From the NCBI GenBank assembly GCA_001314685.1, contig LJNT01000040.1, positions 1 through 39,999 of the forward strand: 39,999 nucleotides of DNA, written 5' to 3'. Made by a program: the position numbers and the translations under genes. Each line of letters starts with the position of its first letter. Within the stretch, counting starts at the first letter, position 1. Positions 24,551-33,056 of this stretch are shown here, one piece after another. This stretch comes from Rhodobacteraceae bacterium HLUCCA09 (GTDB taxonomy: Bacteria > Pseudomonadota > Alphaproteobacteria > Rhodobacterales > Rhodobacteraceae). The notes beneath the pieces were generated by a model, which saw nothing but the letters and a program-made list of their open reading frames with translations, was not told where the DNA came from and ran no database searches.

Positions 24551-25426
24551 ATGCCCGTGACCAAGGCCGAAGCCGCGGCGGCAGAGCCGCCCCAGGCCCC
24601 GCATCCCGCGCCCTCCCGCACCCGCCGCCAGCTCTACGAAGCGCGGCAGCGGCGGCGCTCGCTCGGCATCGCGGCGCTTTCTACCGGCGCGGTCATCCTC
24701 TTCCTCGTCGTGCTGATCCCCATGGCGCCAGGGTGGGGGGCGGTGAAGCGCAGCTTCTTCGACGGCGAGGTCTTCGCGCAGACCTTCCCGGGCCTGTTGC
24801 AGGCCTTCCTGCTCGACGTCGCGATCTTCGCCTGGTGCGCGCCGGCCATCGCGCTGCTGGGCCTCGCCATCGCGCTCTGCCGCGACGTGCGCGCGCCCGC
24901 ACTCTACCCGCTGCGCCTCTTCGGCATCGTCTTCACCGACATCTTCCGCGGCCTGCCGGTGATCCTCGTGATCTACCTGATCGGATTCGGCGTCCCCGGC
25001 CTCGGCCTGCCGCGGCCGTGGAATTCGCCCTACATCTGGGGCTCGCTCGCGCTGATGCTCGTCTATTCCGCCTACGTGGCCGAGGTGATCCGCTCAGGCA
25101 TAGAGGGGGTCCATGCCAGCCAGCGCGCCGCCGCGGCCTCGCTCGGCCTGTCCGACGCCGACACGATGCGCTTCGTCGTGCTGCCCCAGGCGCTCCGCCG
25201 CGTCGTTCCCGCCAACATGAACCTGTTCATCGCTCTCCAGAAGGACGTGGCGCTTCTGTCTTTCATCGGCCCGGTGGAGATCTTCCGGCAGGCGGGCGTG
25301 TACAAGTCGCTGCTGGCGAATTTCACGCCCTATGTCGGCGCGGCGCTGATCTTTCTCGCCATCACCATCCCCGCAACCCGCTATGCCGACTACCTGATGA
25401 CCCGGCAGGCACGAGCGCGGACCTGA
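24551..25426 (+). CDS. Polar amino-acid ABC transporter permease, HisM family
   Basis: A 291-residue membrane subunit with a longer than usual cytoplasmic N-terminus (about 45 residues, Ala/Pro then Arg-rich) before helix 1 (IAALSTGAVILFLVVLIP). The core shows FTDIFRGLPVILVIYLIGFG in the place of the R-x-T-P motif, SAYVAEVIRSGIEGVHASQ and the EAA loop (RAAAASLGLSDADTMRFVVL). It is the only permease of the operon, so it should work as a homodimer. ATG 24551 follows an AAGGCCGAG stretch. The ATPase gene starts 5 bases after its stop. Confidence 0.93.
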   Translation: MPVTKAEAAAAEPPQAPHPAPSRTRRQLYEARQRRRSLGIAALSTGAVILFLVVLIPMAPGWGAVKRSFFDGEVFAQTFPGLLQAFLLDVAIFAWCAPAIALLGLAIALCRDVRAPALYPLRLFGIVFTDIFRGLPVILVIYLIGFGVPGLGLPRPWNSPYIWGSLALMLVYSAYVAEVIRSGIEGVHASQRAAAASLGLSDADTMRFVVLPQALRRVVPANMNLFIALQKDVALLSFIGPVEIFRQAGVYKSLLANFTPYVGAALIFLAITIPATRYADYLMTRQARART

Positions 25427-25431
25427 GCGCC

Positions 25432-26160
25432 ATGGCGCGGCTGGAGCTGAAGCGCGTCACCAAGGCGTTCGGCGACAACGTCGTGCTCGACGGCATCGAC
25501 CTCGACGTGGGCGAGGGAGAGATGGTCTGCCTGATCGGCGCGTCGGGCTCGGGCAAGTCGACGCTCCTGCGCTGCATCAACCTGCTCGAGCCGATCGACG
25601 ACGGCGCCATCCTGCTCGACGGCGACGACATCTCCGAGCCGGGGCGCGACCCGCGGCCGGTGCGCGAGCGCATCGGCATCGTCTTCCAGGCCTACAACCT
25701 TTTCCCCCACATGACGGCCGCCGAGAACGTGATGCTCGCCCCCCGCCGGGTGAAGGGGCTTGACCGCGAGGCGCTCGAGGGGCCCGTGACCGCGCTCTTC
25801 GAGCGCTTCGGGCTGTCCGACCGGATGGGCCATTACCCCGACCAGCTGTCCGGCGGCCAGCAGCAGCGCGTCGCCATTGTGCGCGCGCTGGCGATGGAGC
25901 CCGAAATCATGCTGTTCGACGAGATCACCTCGGCGCTCGACCCCGAGCTGGTGGGCGAGGTGCTCGACGTACTGCGCGACCTGCGGGGGCAGGGCATGAC
26001 GATGGTGCTGGCCACCCACGAGATGGGCTTCGCAAGGGAACTCGCGAGCAAGGTGTGCTTCCTGCACGGAGGCCGCATCCTGGAGCAGGGGCCGCCCCGG
26101 GAGATTTTCGCCGCCCCCGCCCACGAGCGCACCCGCGCCTTCCTGCGCCGCGTTCTGTGA
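25432..26160 (+). CDS. Amino-acid ABC transporter ATP-binding protein (GlnQ/HisP family)
   Basis: A 242-residue ATPase of normal length. Walker A GASGSGKST, Q-loop VFQAYNLFPHMT, signature LSGGQQQRV, Walker B IMLFDEITSALD and H-loop ATHEMGF are all intact, and the family marker DPELVGEVLDVLRDL follows Walker B. It is the last gene of the three-gene operon and drives the permease encoded just upstream. It may also serve the ATPase-less amino-acid transporter at 2453-4649, though that is speculation. Twin palindromes directly after the stop look like the operon's terminator. Confidence 0.95.
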   Translation: MARLELKRVTKAFGDNVVLDGIDLDVGEGEMVCLIGASGSGKSTLLRCINLLEPIDDGAILLDGDDISEPGRDPRPVRERIGIVFQAYNLFPHMTAAENVMLAPRRVKGLDREALEGPVTALFERFGLSDRMGHYPDQLSGGQQQRVAIVRALAMEPEIMLFDEITSALDPELVGEVLDVLRDLRGQGMTMVLATHEMGFARELASKVCFLHGGRILEQGPPREIFAAPAHERTRAFLRRVL

Positions 26161-26166
26161 GGCGAC

Positions 26167-26214
26167 GCCATTCTTCGCACGAAGAATGGCCACGAATTTT
26201 CGTACGAAAATTCG
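26167..26214. terminator. Twin palindromes, probable bidirectional terminator
   Basis: Between convergent genes stand an 11-bp stem GCCATTCTTCG/CGAAGAATGGC (26167-26190, 2-nt loop) and a perfect 22-base palindrome of half-site CGAATTTTCGT (26193-26214). Both share the core TTCGyACGAA. The second gives a T-rich 3' side in either direction. I recall such TTCGTACGAA elements as common in Rhodobacterales intergenic regions. Confidence 0.65.
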
Positions 26215-26225
26215 GGCGCGGCGCC

Positions 26226-27080
26226 TCAGCCGGGCGACATGCCGCGCAGGCGCTCCGAGCGGCGGCGCAGCAACTCGACCGTCATCAGCAGCAGGATCGA
26301 GATTGCCACCAGGATCGTCGCCACCGCGAGGATCGTCGGCGAGATCTGCTCGCGCAGGCCGGTGAACATCTGCCAGGGCAGCGTCTGCTGGTTGGCGGAG
26401 CCGACGAAGATCACCACCACCACCTCGTCGAACGAGGTGATGAAGGCGAAGAGCCCGCCCGAGATGACGCCGGGCAGGATCAGCGGCATCTGCACCTTGA
26501 AGAAGGTCGTCACCGGGTCGGCACCGAGCGAGGCCGCGGCCCGCGTCAGCGATCTGTCGAAGCCCACGAGAGTCGCCGTGACCGTGATGATCACGAATGG
26601 GATGCCGAGCGCGGCATGGGCCAGCACCACGCCCAGATAGGTTCCCTGCAGGCCGATGCGCGAGTAGAAGAAATACATCCCCGCCGCCGAGATGATGAGC
26701 GGCACGATCATCGGCGAGATCAGGATCGCCATGATCGCCCGCCGATAGGGCACGTGCGGCTGGCTCAGGCCGATGGCCGCCAGCGTGCCGAGCGTCACCG
26801 CCAGCAACGTCGCCGCCGGCGCGATCCGAACCGAGTTCCACAGCGCCTGCTGCCAGTCGGGATTGGTGAAGAAGTCGCGGTAGTGCTTCAGCGAGTATCC
26901 GTCGGGATCGAGGCGCAGCATCTCGGGCGTGAAGGTGAAGAAGTTCTGCGCATTGAAGCTGAGCGGGATGATGATCAGGATCGGCGCGATGAGGAAGAAG
27001 AAGATCAGCCCGCACAGCACCCGGAATCCGTAATACCAGATGCGCTGCGGCGTGGTGGCGTAGATCGGCGGTCCGGCCAT
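26226..27080 (-). CDS. Polyamine-type ABC transporter permease (PotC-like)
   Basis: A 284-residue inner-membrane permease with six predicted helices. It shows the PotC/YdcV-type N-terminus (GFRVLCGLIFFFLIAPILIIIPLSFN), helix 2-3 region NSVRIAPAATLLAVTLGTLAAIGL, ISPMIVPLIISAAGMYFFY, and the EAA loop (RAAASLGADPVTTFFKVQMP), followed by GGLFAFITSFDEVVVVIFV, typical for the spermidine/putrescine branch. It is the last gene of the four-gene operon starting at 31179 and follows its partner permease by 19 bases. It should form a heterodimer with that protein. It converges with the amino-acid ABC operon. Confidence 0.93.
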   Translation of the reverse strand: MAGPPIYATTPQRIWYYGFRVLCGLIFFFLIAPILIIIPLSFNAQNFFTFTPEMLRLDPDGYSLKHYRDFFTNPDWQQALWNSVRIAPAATLLAVTLGTLAAIGLSQPHVPYRRAIMAILISPMIVPLIISAAGMYFFYSRIGLQGTYLGVVLAHAALGIPFVIITVTATLVGFDRSLTRAAASLGADPVTTFFKVQMPLILPGVISGGLFAFITSFDEVVVVIFVGSANQQTLPWQMFTGLREQISPTILAVATILVAISILLLMTVELLRRRSERLRGMSPG

Positions 27081-27099
27081 TGCTTTGCTCCCTGACGCC

Positions 27100-28758
27100 T
27101 TACCCGAGGCTCACGTTGTCGATGCCCACGATCCGGTCGTAGAGCCAGTAGAGCACCAGCACGACCACGAGCAGGATCGTCCCCAGAGCGGCCGCGAGGC
27201 CCCAGTTGAGCGATGACGAGATGTGGAAGGCGATGCGGTTGGAGATGAACGTCCCCGTCGTGCCGCCGACGAGTTCCGGCGTGATGTAGTAGCCGATGGA
27301 CAGGATGAAGACGAGGATGCAGCCCGCCCCGATCCCCGGCACCGATTGCGGGAAATAGACGCGCCAGAACGCCGTCCAGTTGGTCGCGCCGAGCGACTTG
27401 GCGGCGCGCACGTAGGAGGGCGGGATCGTCTTCATCACCGAATAGAGCGGCAGGATCATGAACGGCAGCAGGATGTGCGTCATCGCCACGATCGTGCCGA
27501 ACTGGTTGTTGATCATCGTCAGCCGCGCGTCGTCGGCCACCAGCCCGATCCAGACGAGCGTGTCGTTGATCACCCCCTGCTGCTGCAGGAGCACCTTCCA
27601 CGCGGAGGTGCGCACCAGCAGCGACGTCCAGAACGGCAGGAGCACGAGGATGAGCAGCAGGTTGGCCGTGCGCATCGGCATGTTGGAGATCAGGTAGGCG
27701 ATGGGGTAGCCGAGCAGGATCGTGCAGCCCATGATGACCAGCGACATGAACAGCGTGCGCTGGAACAGCAGCACGTGGATGCGCTGGTAGTCGTCCTGCG
27801 CGACGATGGCGCCTTCGGGCGAGAGCTTCAGGTCGACCGAGGTCAGGAAGTAGCCGGGCGTGTAGGGGGGCGAAAAGGTCTTGATCGTCGCCCACACGTC
27901 ATGCTCGAGCCAGGCGTCGTCCACGTCGGCGATGAGGTCCCGGACGGGCACCGACTCGAAGCCGCCGACTGCCGCGTGGGCCGCCTCCAGCTGCTCGGCT
28001 CCGGGGCCGGTCCATGCCGAGACGTCGCCGGCATCGGCGGCCGAGAGATCGCGCTGCAGGGCGAGGTAGACGGGCGCCCACGGCTCTTCCGCGGCCGGGT
28101 CGTCGTCGTTGCGGATCTGCATCGCGCGCGCGAACGCGGTGTAGGCGGCCGCCGTTTCGGGAAGCAGGCCCTGCGCTTGTGCGGACGGCGCGAACGGGGC
28201 CGGATGCGCCCACCCCTCCGCGCCGATCATGCGTGCCCAGAAGCCGGAATCCTCCCAGACGGGATCGAGCGCCACGAACTGGTCGAGGTAGATCTCGCCC
28301 ACGTCGTCGATGCCCCGCCCGGACCGCCGGAACGCCGACGAGATGCCGGTCGTCTCGTAATTGAGCCGAGAGCCGAGGCGCGTGTGGGCGCGCTGTTCGA
28401 CCGCCGCCGCGAGATCGTAGGAAAGCGCGGCGAAGGCCGCGTCGTCCGGCAGGTCTTCGCCCGAGGCGTCCCACCCCACGAGGGCCGCGGTGGTGTTCGG
28501 CAGCGTCTCGGAGACGATCTGGTTCTCGACCGAGCGGAACAGCATGTCCGCGATCGGCGCGATGAAGGTGACGAGCACGAAGAGGAGCAGCGGCGCGACG
28601 AGGCCGAAGGCGCGCAGCTTCTGCCGGCGCAGCGAGCGTTGCAGCGATTTCTTGAGCGGCCTTCCGTCGGCGGCGACGAGGGGCTCCTGCCGTTCGGGGC
28701 GGGCCCGGTCGCCCGCGTCGGGCTTGGGGATCGGCGCGTCGGCGGCGGCATCGGTCAT
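27100..28758 (-). CDS. Polyamine-type ABC transporter permease (PotB-like) with large extracytoplasmic insertion
   Basis: A 552-residue permease, nearly twice the family's usual 280-310. A charged N-terminal tail (about 45 residues) precedes helix 1 (FGLVAPLLLFVLVTFIAPIADMLF). Residues about 76-327 form a hydrophilic, acidic, Trp/Pro-containing insertion that must lie in the periplasm. The standard permease core then resumes (HVLLFQRTLFMSLVIMGCTI onward), with RTSAWKVLLQQQGVINDTL and the EAA loop (RAAKSLGATNWTAFWRVYFP). I see no known domain in the insertion. It could dock the binding protein or bind ligand. The reading frame shows no break, so it is not an artefact of fused genes. It lies between the binding-protein gene and the second permease. 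A GGGAGA site precedes ATG 28758. Confidence 0.92.
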   Translation of the reverse strand: MTDAAADAPIPKPDAGDRARPERQEPLVAADGRPLKKSLQRSLRRQKLRAFGLVAPLLLFVLVTFIAPIADMLFRSVENQIVSETLPNTTAALVGWDASGEDLPDDAAFAALSYDLAAAVEQRAHTRLGSRLNYETTGISSAFRRSGRGIDDVGEIYLDQFVALDPVWEDSGFWARMIGAEGWAHPAPFAPSAQAQGLLPETAAAYTAFARAMQIRNDDDPAAEEPWAPVYLALQRDLSAADAGDVSAWTGPGAEQLEAAHAAVGGFESVPVRDLIADVDDAWLEHDVWATIKTFSPPYTPGYFLTSVDLKLSPEGAIVAQDDYQRIHVLLFQRTLFMSLVIMGCTILLGYPIAYLISNMPMRTANLLLILVLLPFWTSLLVRTSAWKVLLQQQGVINDTLVWIGLVADDARLTMINNQFGTIVAMTHILLPFMILPLYSVMKTIPPSYVRAAKSLGATNWTAFWRVYFPQSVPGIGAGCILVFILSIGYYITPELVGGTTGTFISNRIAFHISSSLNWGLAAALGTILLVVVLVLYWLYDRIVGIDNVSLG

Positions 28759-28815
28759 CTGGATCGTCTCCCGCTGCGCTGGGGGGCGGTGCCGTGCGGC
28801 CGGCCGCCATGCGGT

Positions 28816-28870
28816 CGCCTCCGCGCAGGAGGCGGCGATCCGGGCGCGCGACCTGGGCCGCGCGCCCGGA
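28816..28870 (-). promoter_or_regulatory. Two intercistronic stem-loops after the polyamine-type binding-protein gene
   Basis: CGCCTCC/GGAGGCG (28816-28834, 5-nt loop) and a 12-bp stem TCCGGGCGCGCG/CGCGCGCCCGGA (28839-28870, 8-nt loop) fill the 119-base gap before the PotB-like gene. They may limit read-through to the permeases. Confidence 0.5.
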
Positions 28871-28877
28871 CGTCAGA

Positions 28878-29987
28878 TCACTGGGCGAGCCAGGACTGGA
28901 ACCGCGAGTCGAGGTCGTCGCGGTAATCCGCCCACCACTCGTAGTTGTAGAGCAGCGTGTTCGAGGCGTTGTCCGGGTCGGTCGGCATGTGCGGCCCCAT
29001 CTCGATGCCGAGGTCGGCGTGGGTCGAGACGAGCGGCGCCGAGCTTTCGCGGGCCGGTCCGTAGCTGATCCACTTGGCCTGGTCGGCCAGGCGCTGGGTG
29101 TCGGTGGCGAAGTAGACGAAGTCCTTCACGCGGGCCAGGCGCTCCTCGGAAAGACCCTCGGGGATGATCCATCCGTCAAGGTCGAAGACCTGCATGTCCC
29201 AGAGCATGGAGATCGGCTGATCCTGTTCCTCGATCGCCGAGAACCAGCGGCCGTTGTAGGACGAGCCGAGCACGGCCTCGCCGTCGGCCAGCAGCTGCGG
29301 CGGCTCGGCGGCGGCCGACCACCAGATCGTCTGGTCCTTGATCGTGTCGAGCTTGGCGAAGGCCCGGTCCTGCCCCTCCGGGGTCTCGAGCACGTCGTAG
29401 ATGTCTTCCTTGGCCACGCCGTCGCAGTAAAGCGCCCATTCGAGATTGTTGATCGGGCGGCGCTCCAGCGTGCGCGTGCCGGGGAAGTTCTCGGTGTCGA
29501 ACAGCGCGCAGACCGTCTCCGGCGTGCCGTTCCAGTCCTCGACGTTGTTGCGGTACGCGAGCGTCGTCGAATAGACGATCTGCGGGATGTAGCAATCCGA
29601 CACGATCAGGTCGCCGAAATCCTCCGAGGCGGGGGTGCCGTCGGGCGCCGGGGCGAGGAGCTCGTCGTGGTCGACCTCCATCGCGAGACCCTCGTCGCAC
29701 AGGCGGATGGCGTCGGCCGCGACCACGTCGACGAGATCCCACGCGATGTTGCCGGCCTCGTTCTGGGCGCGCAGCTTGGCCACGGCCTCGGGCGAGGACT
29801 CGTCCCAGGTCATCGAGATATCGGGGTGCATCTCCTGGTAGGGCGTCGCGTAGGCGTTGACCTGGCTCGCCTGATAGGCGCCGCCCCACGAGACGAGCGT
29901 CATCGAATCGGCCATGTCCTGAGCGATCGCCGCCGGCGCGAGGGCCATCGCGGCACCGGTCGAAAGCAGCACTGTCTTCAGTTTCAT
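28878..29987 (-). CDS. Polyamine-type ABC transporter substrate-binding protein (PotD-like)
   Basis: A 369-residue periplasmic protein. ATG 29987 follows an AGGAAGG site and gives a signal peptide (MKLKTVLLSTGAAMALAPAA, cleavage after AIA). The mature chain opens with MTLVSWGGAYQASQVNAYATP, the usual start of spermidine/putrescine-type (family 1/6) binders, followed by WDLVDVVAADAIRLCDEGLAM and a central SWNGR-type region here reading LGSSYNGRWFSAIEEQDQPI. Cys residues in LCDEG, SDCYIP, VCALF and YCDGV could form disulfides. It is second in the operon after the ATPase. Polyamines or other cationic amines are likely ligands, but related proteins bind other solutes. Confidence 0.92.
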   Translation of the reverse strand: MKLKTVLLSTGAAMALAPAAIAQDMADSMTLVSWGGAYQASQVNAYATPYQEMHPDISMTWDESSPEAVAKLRAQNEAGNIAWDLVDVVAADAIRLCDEGLAMEVDHDELLAPAPDGTPASEDFGDLIVSDCYIPQIVYSTTLAYRNNVEDWNGTPETVCALFDTENFPGTRTLERRPINNLEWALYCDGVAKEDIYDVLETPEGQDRAFAKLDTIKDQTIWWSAAAEPPQLLADGEAVLGSSYNGRWFSAIEEQDQPISMLWDMQVFDLDGWIIPEGLSEERLARVKDFVYFATDTQRLADQAKWISYGPARESSAPLVSTHADLGIEMGPHMPTDPDNASNTLLYNYEWWADYRDDLDSRFQSWLAQ

Positions 29988-30072
29988 GGATTACCTTCCT
30001 GTTTTTCGTGGTGCCCTGTGGCGATTTCCGCGCCCCCGGGCGTGGCGCGCGGATGTGCGGGGGGCCGAAGTG

Positions 30073-31179
30073 TCAGGCGTCGAGCGCCCGGCAATCCTCA
30101 GGCAGCCACCCGATCTCGATCGTCTCGCCCCGCTGCAGGCGCCGCTGGTCGGGCGCGTTGCGGGTCTTGATGACGAAATCCTCGTTGCCCGCCACGCGCA
30201 GGCGCGTGCGGAATATGTCGCCCATGTAGATGAACTCGAGCACCTCGGCGTGGATCGTATGGGCATCGGGCGACAGCCGGTCGCGGTTGTATTCCACCCG
30301 TTCGGGGCGGATCGAGACCTGGGTGCGCTCGCCGGGCCGGCTCACGTTGACCGGCGTGCAGTCGATGATCTCGCCGTCGTCGAGGCGCACGGTGGCGACG
30401 GTGCCGTTGATCTCCTGCACCGTGCCGGTGAGCGTGTTGTTCTCGCCGATGAACTGCGCGACGAAGCTGTTCTCGGGCTTTTCATAGAGCACGTCAGGCT
30501 CGGCGAGCTGCTGGATCTTCCCGTCGTTGAACACGGCCACCCTGTCGGACATGGTCAGCGCCTCGGTCTGGTCGTGGGTGACGTAGACCACCGTGATGCC
30601 GATCTGGTGCGCGAGCCGCGTGATCTCGAACTGCATCCGCTCGCGCAGCTGCTTGTCGAGCGCGCCGAGCGGCTCGTCCATCAGCACGAGCTCGGGCTCG
30701 AACACCAGTGCACGGGCGAGCGCGATGCGCTGCTGCTGCCCGCCAGAGAGCTGCGCGGGCCGGCGCACGCCGAAATCCTGCATCTGCACCATCTCGAGCG
30801 CGCGCCTGACCTTGGCTTCGCGCTCGTCCTTGCCGATCTTGCGCACCTCGAGCGGGAAGGCGAGATTCTCCTGCACCGTCATGTGCGGGAACAGCGCGTA
30901 GTTCTGGAACACCATCCCGATCCCGCGCTTGTGCGGCGGGATGTTGTTGATCGGCTTGCCGTCGAGGCGGATGTCGCCGTGGGTCGCCGTCTCGAACCCC
31001 GCGAGCATCATCAGGCAGGTCGTCTTGCCCGATCCCGATGGCCCCAGCATCGTCAGGAACTCGCCCTGCGCGATGTCGAGGTTGAGATCCTTCACGACCA
31101 GCGTCTCGCCGTCGTAGCTTTTCTGGACCCGGTCGAAAACGACAAAGTCCGTCTTGCGGTTGCCTGCGTCGAGCGCCAC
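30073..31179 (-). CDS. Polyamine-type ABC transporter ATP-binding protein (PotA-like)
   Basis: A 368-residue ATPase. The nucleotide-binding domain has Walker A GPSGSGKTT, Q-loop VFQNYALFPHMTV, signature LSGGQQQRI, Walker B LVLMDEPLGALD and H-loop VTHDQTEAL. The C-terminal TOBE-type regulatory domain (from about 250) includes FIGENNTLTGTV, VSIRPERVEYN and a final GDIFRTRLRVAG segment, as in PotA. I chose GTG 31179 because GGGAG stands 6 bases upstream; a TTG at 31239 is in frame but has no good site. It is the first gene of the operon ATPase, binding protein, permease, permease. Confidence 0.93.
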   Translation of the reverse strand: MALDAGNRKTDFVVFDRVQKSYDGETLVVKDLNLDIAQGEFLTMLGPSGSGKTTCLMMLAGFETATHGDIRLDGKPINNIPPHKRGIGMVFQNYALFPHMTVQENLAFPLEVRKIGKDEREAKVRRALEMVQMQDFGVRRPAQLSGGQQQRIALARALVFEPELVLMDEPLGALDKQLRERMQFEITRLAHQIGITVVYVTHDQTEALTMSDRVAVFNDGKIQQLAEPDVLYEKPENSFVAQFIGENNTLTGTVQEINGTVATVRLDDGEIIDCTPVNVSRPGERTQVSIRPERVEYNRDRLSPDAHTIHAEVLEFIYMGDIFRTRLRVAGNEDFVIKTRNAPDQRRLQRGETIEIGWLPEDCRALDA

Positions 31180-31456
31180 GCATGTCTCCCTGTTGGAGCG
31201 GGGCACTGCCGGGGTCGGCGCACCCTCCTTTGTTTGCAAGTGACCGTATCAGGCTCGATCAGGGTTTCAAGCCCGCTGACCGGATGTCGAGCCAACTGAT
31301 TGATCGGGCGACCAAATTCTGGGCAAACCGCCGCTTTGAGCCGCGCCCGCGCAACCACCGTGGCGGGAGCGAGACCGCCCGAATGCAGCCTATGCGATAG
31401 CCCGTCGCCGTGCGGACGAGCGCCGGCGACAGCGCCCGTCCGCTGCGCGGCGGCCC
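31180..31456 (-). promoter_or_regulatory. Upstream region of the polyamine-type ABC operon
   Basis: 277 bases between the aminotransferase stop and the ATPase start, both on the minus strand. A possible promoter reads TTGAAA (31270-31265), 16 bases, TACGGT (31248-31243) on the minus strand. Nothing else is clear. Confidence 0.3.
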
Positions 31457-32830
31457 TCAGCCGCCGAGCACCTCGCGCACCGCGCCGGCGGTCGCCTCGA
31501 CCACGGTGTCGGCCTCCTCGCGCGTCAGGCAGAGCGGCGGCGCGAAGCCGAGGATGTCGCCCTGCGGCATGGCCCGCGCGATCACGCCGCGCCGGCCCAT
31601 CGCCGCCACCACCTCGCCGGCCGCAGCGCCGACCTTGTCGAAGAAGACCGGGCCGTCGCGATCCTGCACCAGCTCGACCGCCGTCAGCATGCCGATGCCC
31701 CGCACCTCGCCGACATGCGGATGGCCGGCCAGCGCCTCCTGCATCCGAGCGGTCAGGTAGGGGCCGACCTCGCCGGCGTTCTGCACGAGCCCAAGCTCGT
31801 CGACGAGCCTCAGGTTGGCCACGCCCGCGGCCGCGCCGATGGGGTGGGCCGAGTAGGTCCAGCCGTGGCCGAGGGGGCCGTTCTCGTCATTGCCCTGCAC
31901 CAGGACGTCCCACACCCGCTGCGAGACGATCGAGCCCGACAGCGGCGCGTAGGCCGAAGTCAGGCCCTTGGCGATGGTGATGAAATCGGGCTCGAGTCCG
32001 AACATGGGCGAGGCGAACATCTCTCCCAGCCGGCCGAAGCCCGTCACCACCTCGTCGGAGATCAGCGCGATGTCGTGGCGCTTCAGGATAGGCGCGATCG
32101 CCTCCCAGTAGCCCGCGGGAGGCGGCACGATGCCCCCCGTCCCCAGCACCGGCTCGGCGATGAAGGCGGCGATGGTCTCGGCTCCCTCGCGCGCGATCAA
32201 CGCCTCGAGCTCGGCCGCGCAATGGGCTGTGAACTCCGCCTCGGTCATGTCGCGGTCGGCGCGGCGGTAGTAATACGGCGCCTCGGTGCGCAGCACGCGG
32301 TCGAGCGGCAGGTCGAACATGGCGTGGAACGCCTTGAGCCCCGTCAGCGAGCCCGACATCAGGCCGGAGCCGTGATAGGCCCGCTCGCGCGTGATGATCT
32401 TCTTCTTCTCGGGCAGGCCGCGAATGTTGTTGTAATACCACAGCAACTTGACGTTGGTGTCGTTCGCGTCCGAGCCGCCGAGCCCGAAATAGACCCGCGC
32501 CATGCGGTCGGGCGCGCGCTCCATCACCATGTGCGCCAGCGTGATCGAGGCCTCGGTGCCGTGGCCGACATAGGCGTGATAGTAGGCCAGCTCGCGCGCC
32601 TGCTCGGCGATGGCCTCGGCGATCTGCGTGCGCCCGTAGCCGACATTGACGCAGTAGAGGCCGGCAAAGGCGTCGAGCAGGCGGGTGCCGTCGCGGTCGG
32701 TCACGAACGCGCCGTCGCCACCTACCATGATCCGTCCCGTGGCCTCGCCGCGGGCATGCTTGCCGAGATGCGTCGAGGGGTGGAGGAAGCTTTCGCGGTC
32801 CCAGGCGTCGAGAATGTCGTTGTCGAGCAT
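31457..32830 (-). CDS. Class III (omega) aminotransferase, PLP-dependent
   Basis: A 457-residue fold-type I aminotransferase. The PLP lysine is Lys288 in FITIAKGLTSAYAPLSG, the pyridine-binding Asp is Asp259 in ALISDEVVTGFGR, and GLGGSDANDTNVKLL binds the cofactor phosphate. The N-terminal HPSTHLGKHARGEATGRIM and the KKKIITRERAYHGSG segment match the putrescine/taurine/beta-alanine-pyruvate aminotransferase group. The product should remove the terminal amino group of a diamine or omega-amino acid, giving an aldehyde. It lies behind a polyamine-type importer's promoter and is divergent from an ectoine-hydrolase-like/deacetylase pair. Putrescine (SpuC-like) and 2,4-diaminobutyrate are both reasonable substrates. 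Length and active site are intact. Confidence 0.9.
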   Translation of the reverse strand: MLDNDILDAWDRESFLHPSTHLGKHARGEATGRIMVGGDGAFVTDRDGTRLLDAFAGLYCVNVGYGRTQIAEAIAEQARELAYYHAYVGHGTEASITLAHMVMERAPDRMARVYFGLGGSDANDTNVKLLWYYNNIRGLPEKKKIITRERAYHGSGLMSGSLTGLKAFHAMFDLPLDRVLRTEAPYYYRRADRDMTEAEFTAHCAAELEALIAREGAETIAAFIAEPVLGTGGIVPPPAGYWEAIAPILKRHDIALISDEVVTGFGRLGEMFASPMFGLEPDFITIAKGLTSAYAPLSGSIVSQRVWDVLVQGNDENGPLGHGWTYSAHPIGAAAGVANLRLVDELGLVQNAGEVGPYLTARMQEALAGHPHVGEVRGIGMLTAVELVQDRDGPVFFDKVGAAAGEVVAAMGRRGVIARAMPQGDILGFAPPLCLTREEADTVVEATAGAVREVLGG

Positions 32831-32938
32831 GGCGGGGTTCCTGTCCGGATGTGTGGATGCGCTGGCCCTGCCCTAACCGCCCCCGCGCAGCGCTGCGATG
32901 CGACACGTTCGAGGGGCGGGCCGGCCGCAGGCCGGGCA

Positions 32939-32989
32939 CAAGGCGTTTGCAAACGCCTTGAACGTGCGGTGCCGCACGTTCAAGGCGTT
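32939..32989 (+). promoter_or_regulatory. Overlapping, mutually exclusive hairpins upstream of the M24 hydrolase gene
   Basis: A perfect 22-base palindrome with half CAAGGCGTTTG (32939-32960) overlaps a second hairpin whose 18-bp stem runs 32952-32969 with 32972-32989 around a 2-nt loop. Bases 32952-32960 can pair in only one of the two at a time. This is the layout of an attenuator or of two terminators facing divergent genes. The remaining 32831-33056 must hold both promoters; none is obvious. Confidence 0.5.
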
Positions 32990-33056
32990 GCTCCGTCTTG
33001 CCGGCACCGGCGCGCGCCGCTACCGCTCGGCATGTCACCCCCGCGAAAGGCCCTGC

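Noticed and set aside
32939-32989. Transposon end or attachment site
   Set aside because: No integrase, transposase or tRNA gene is near and no direct repeats flank it. A leader or terminator structure fits better.
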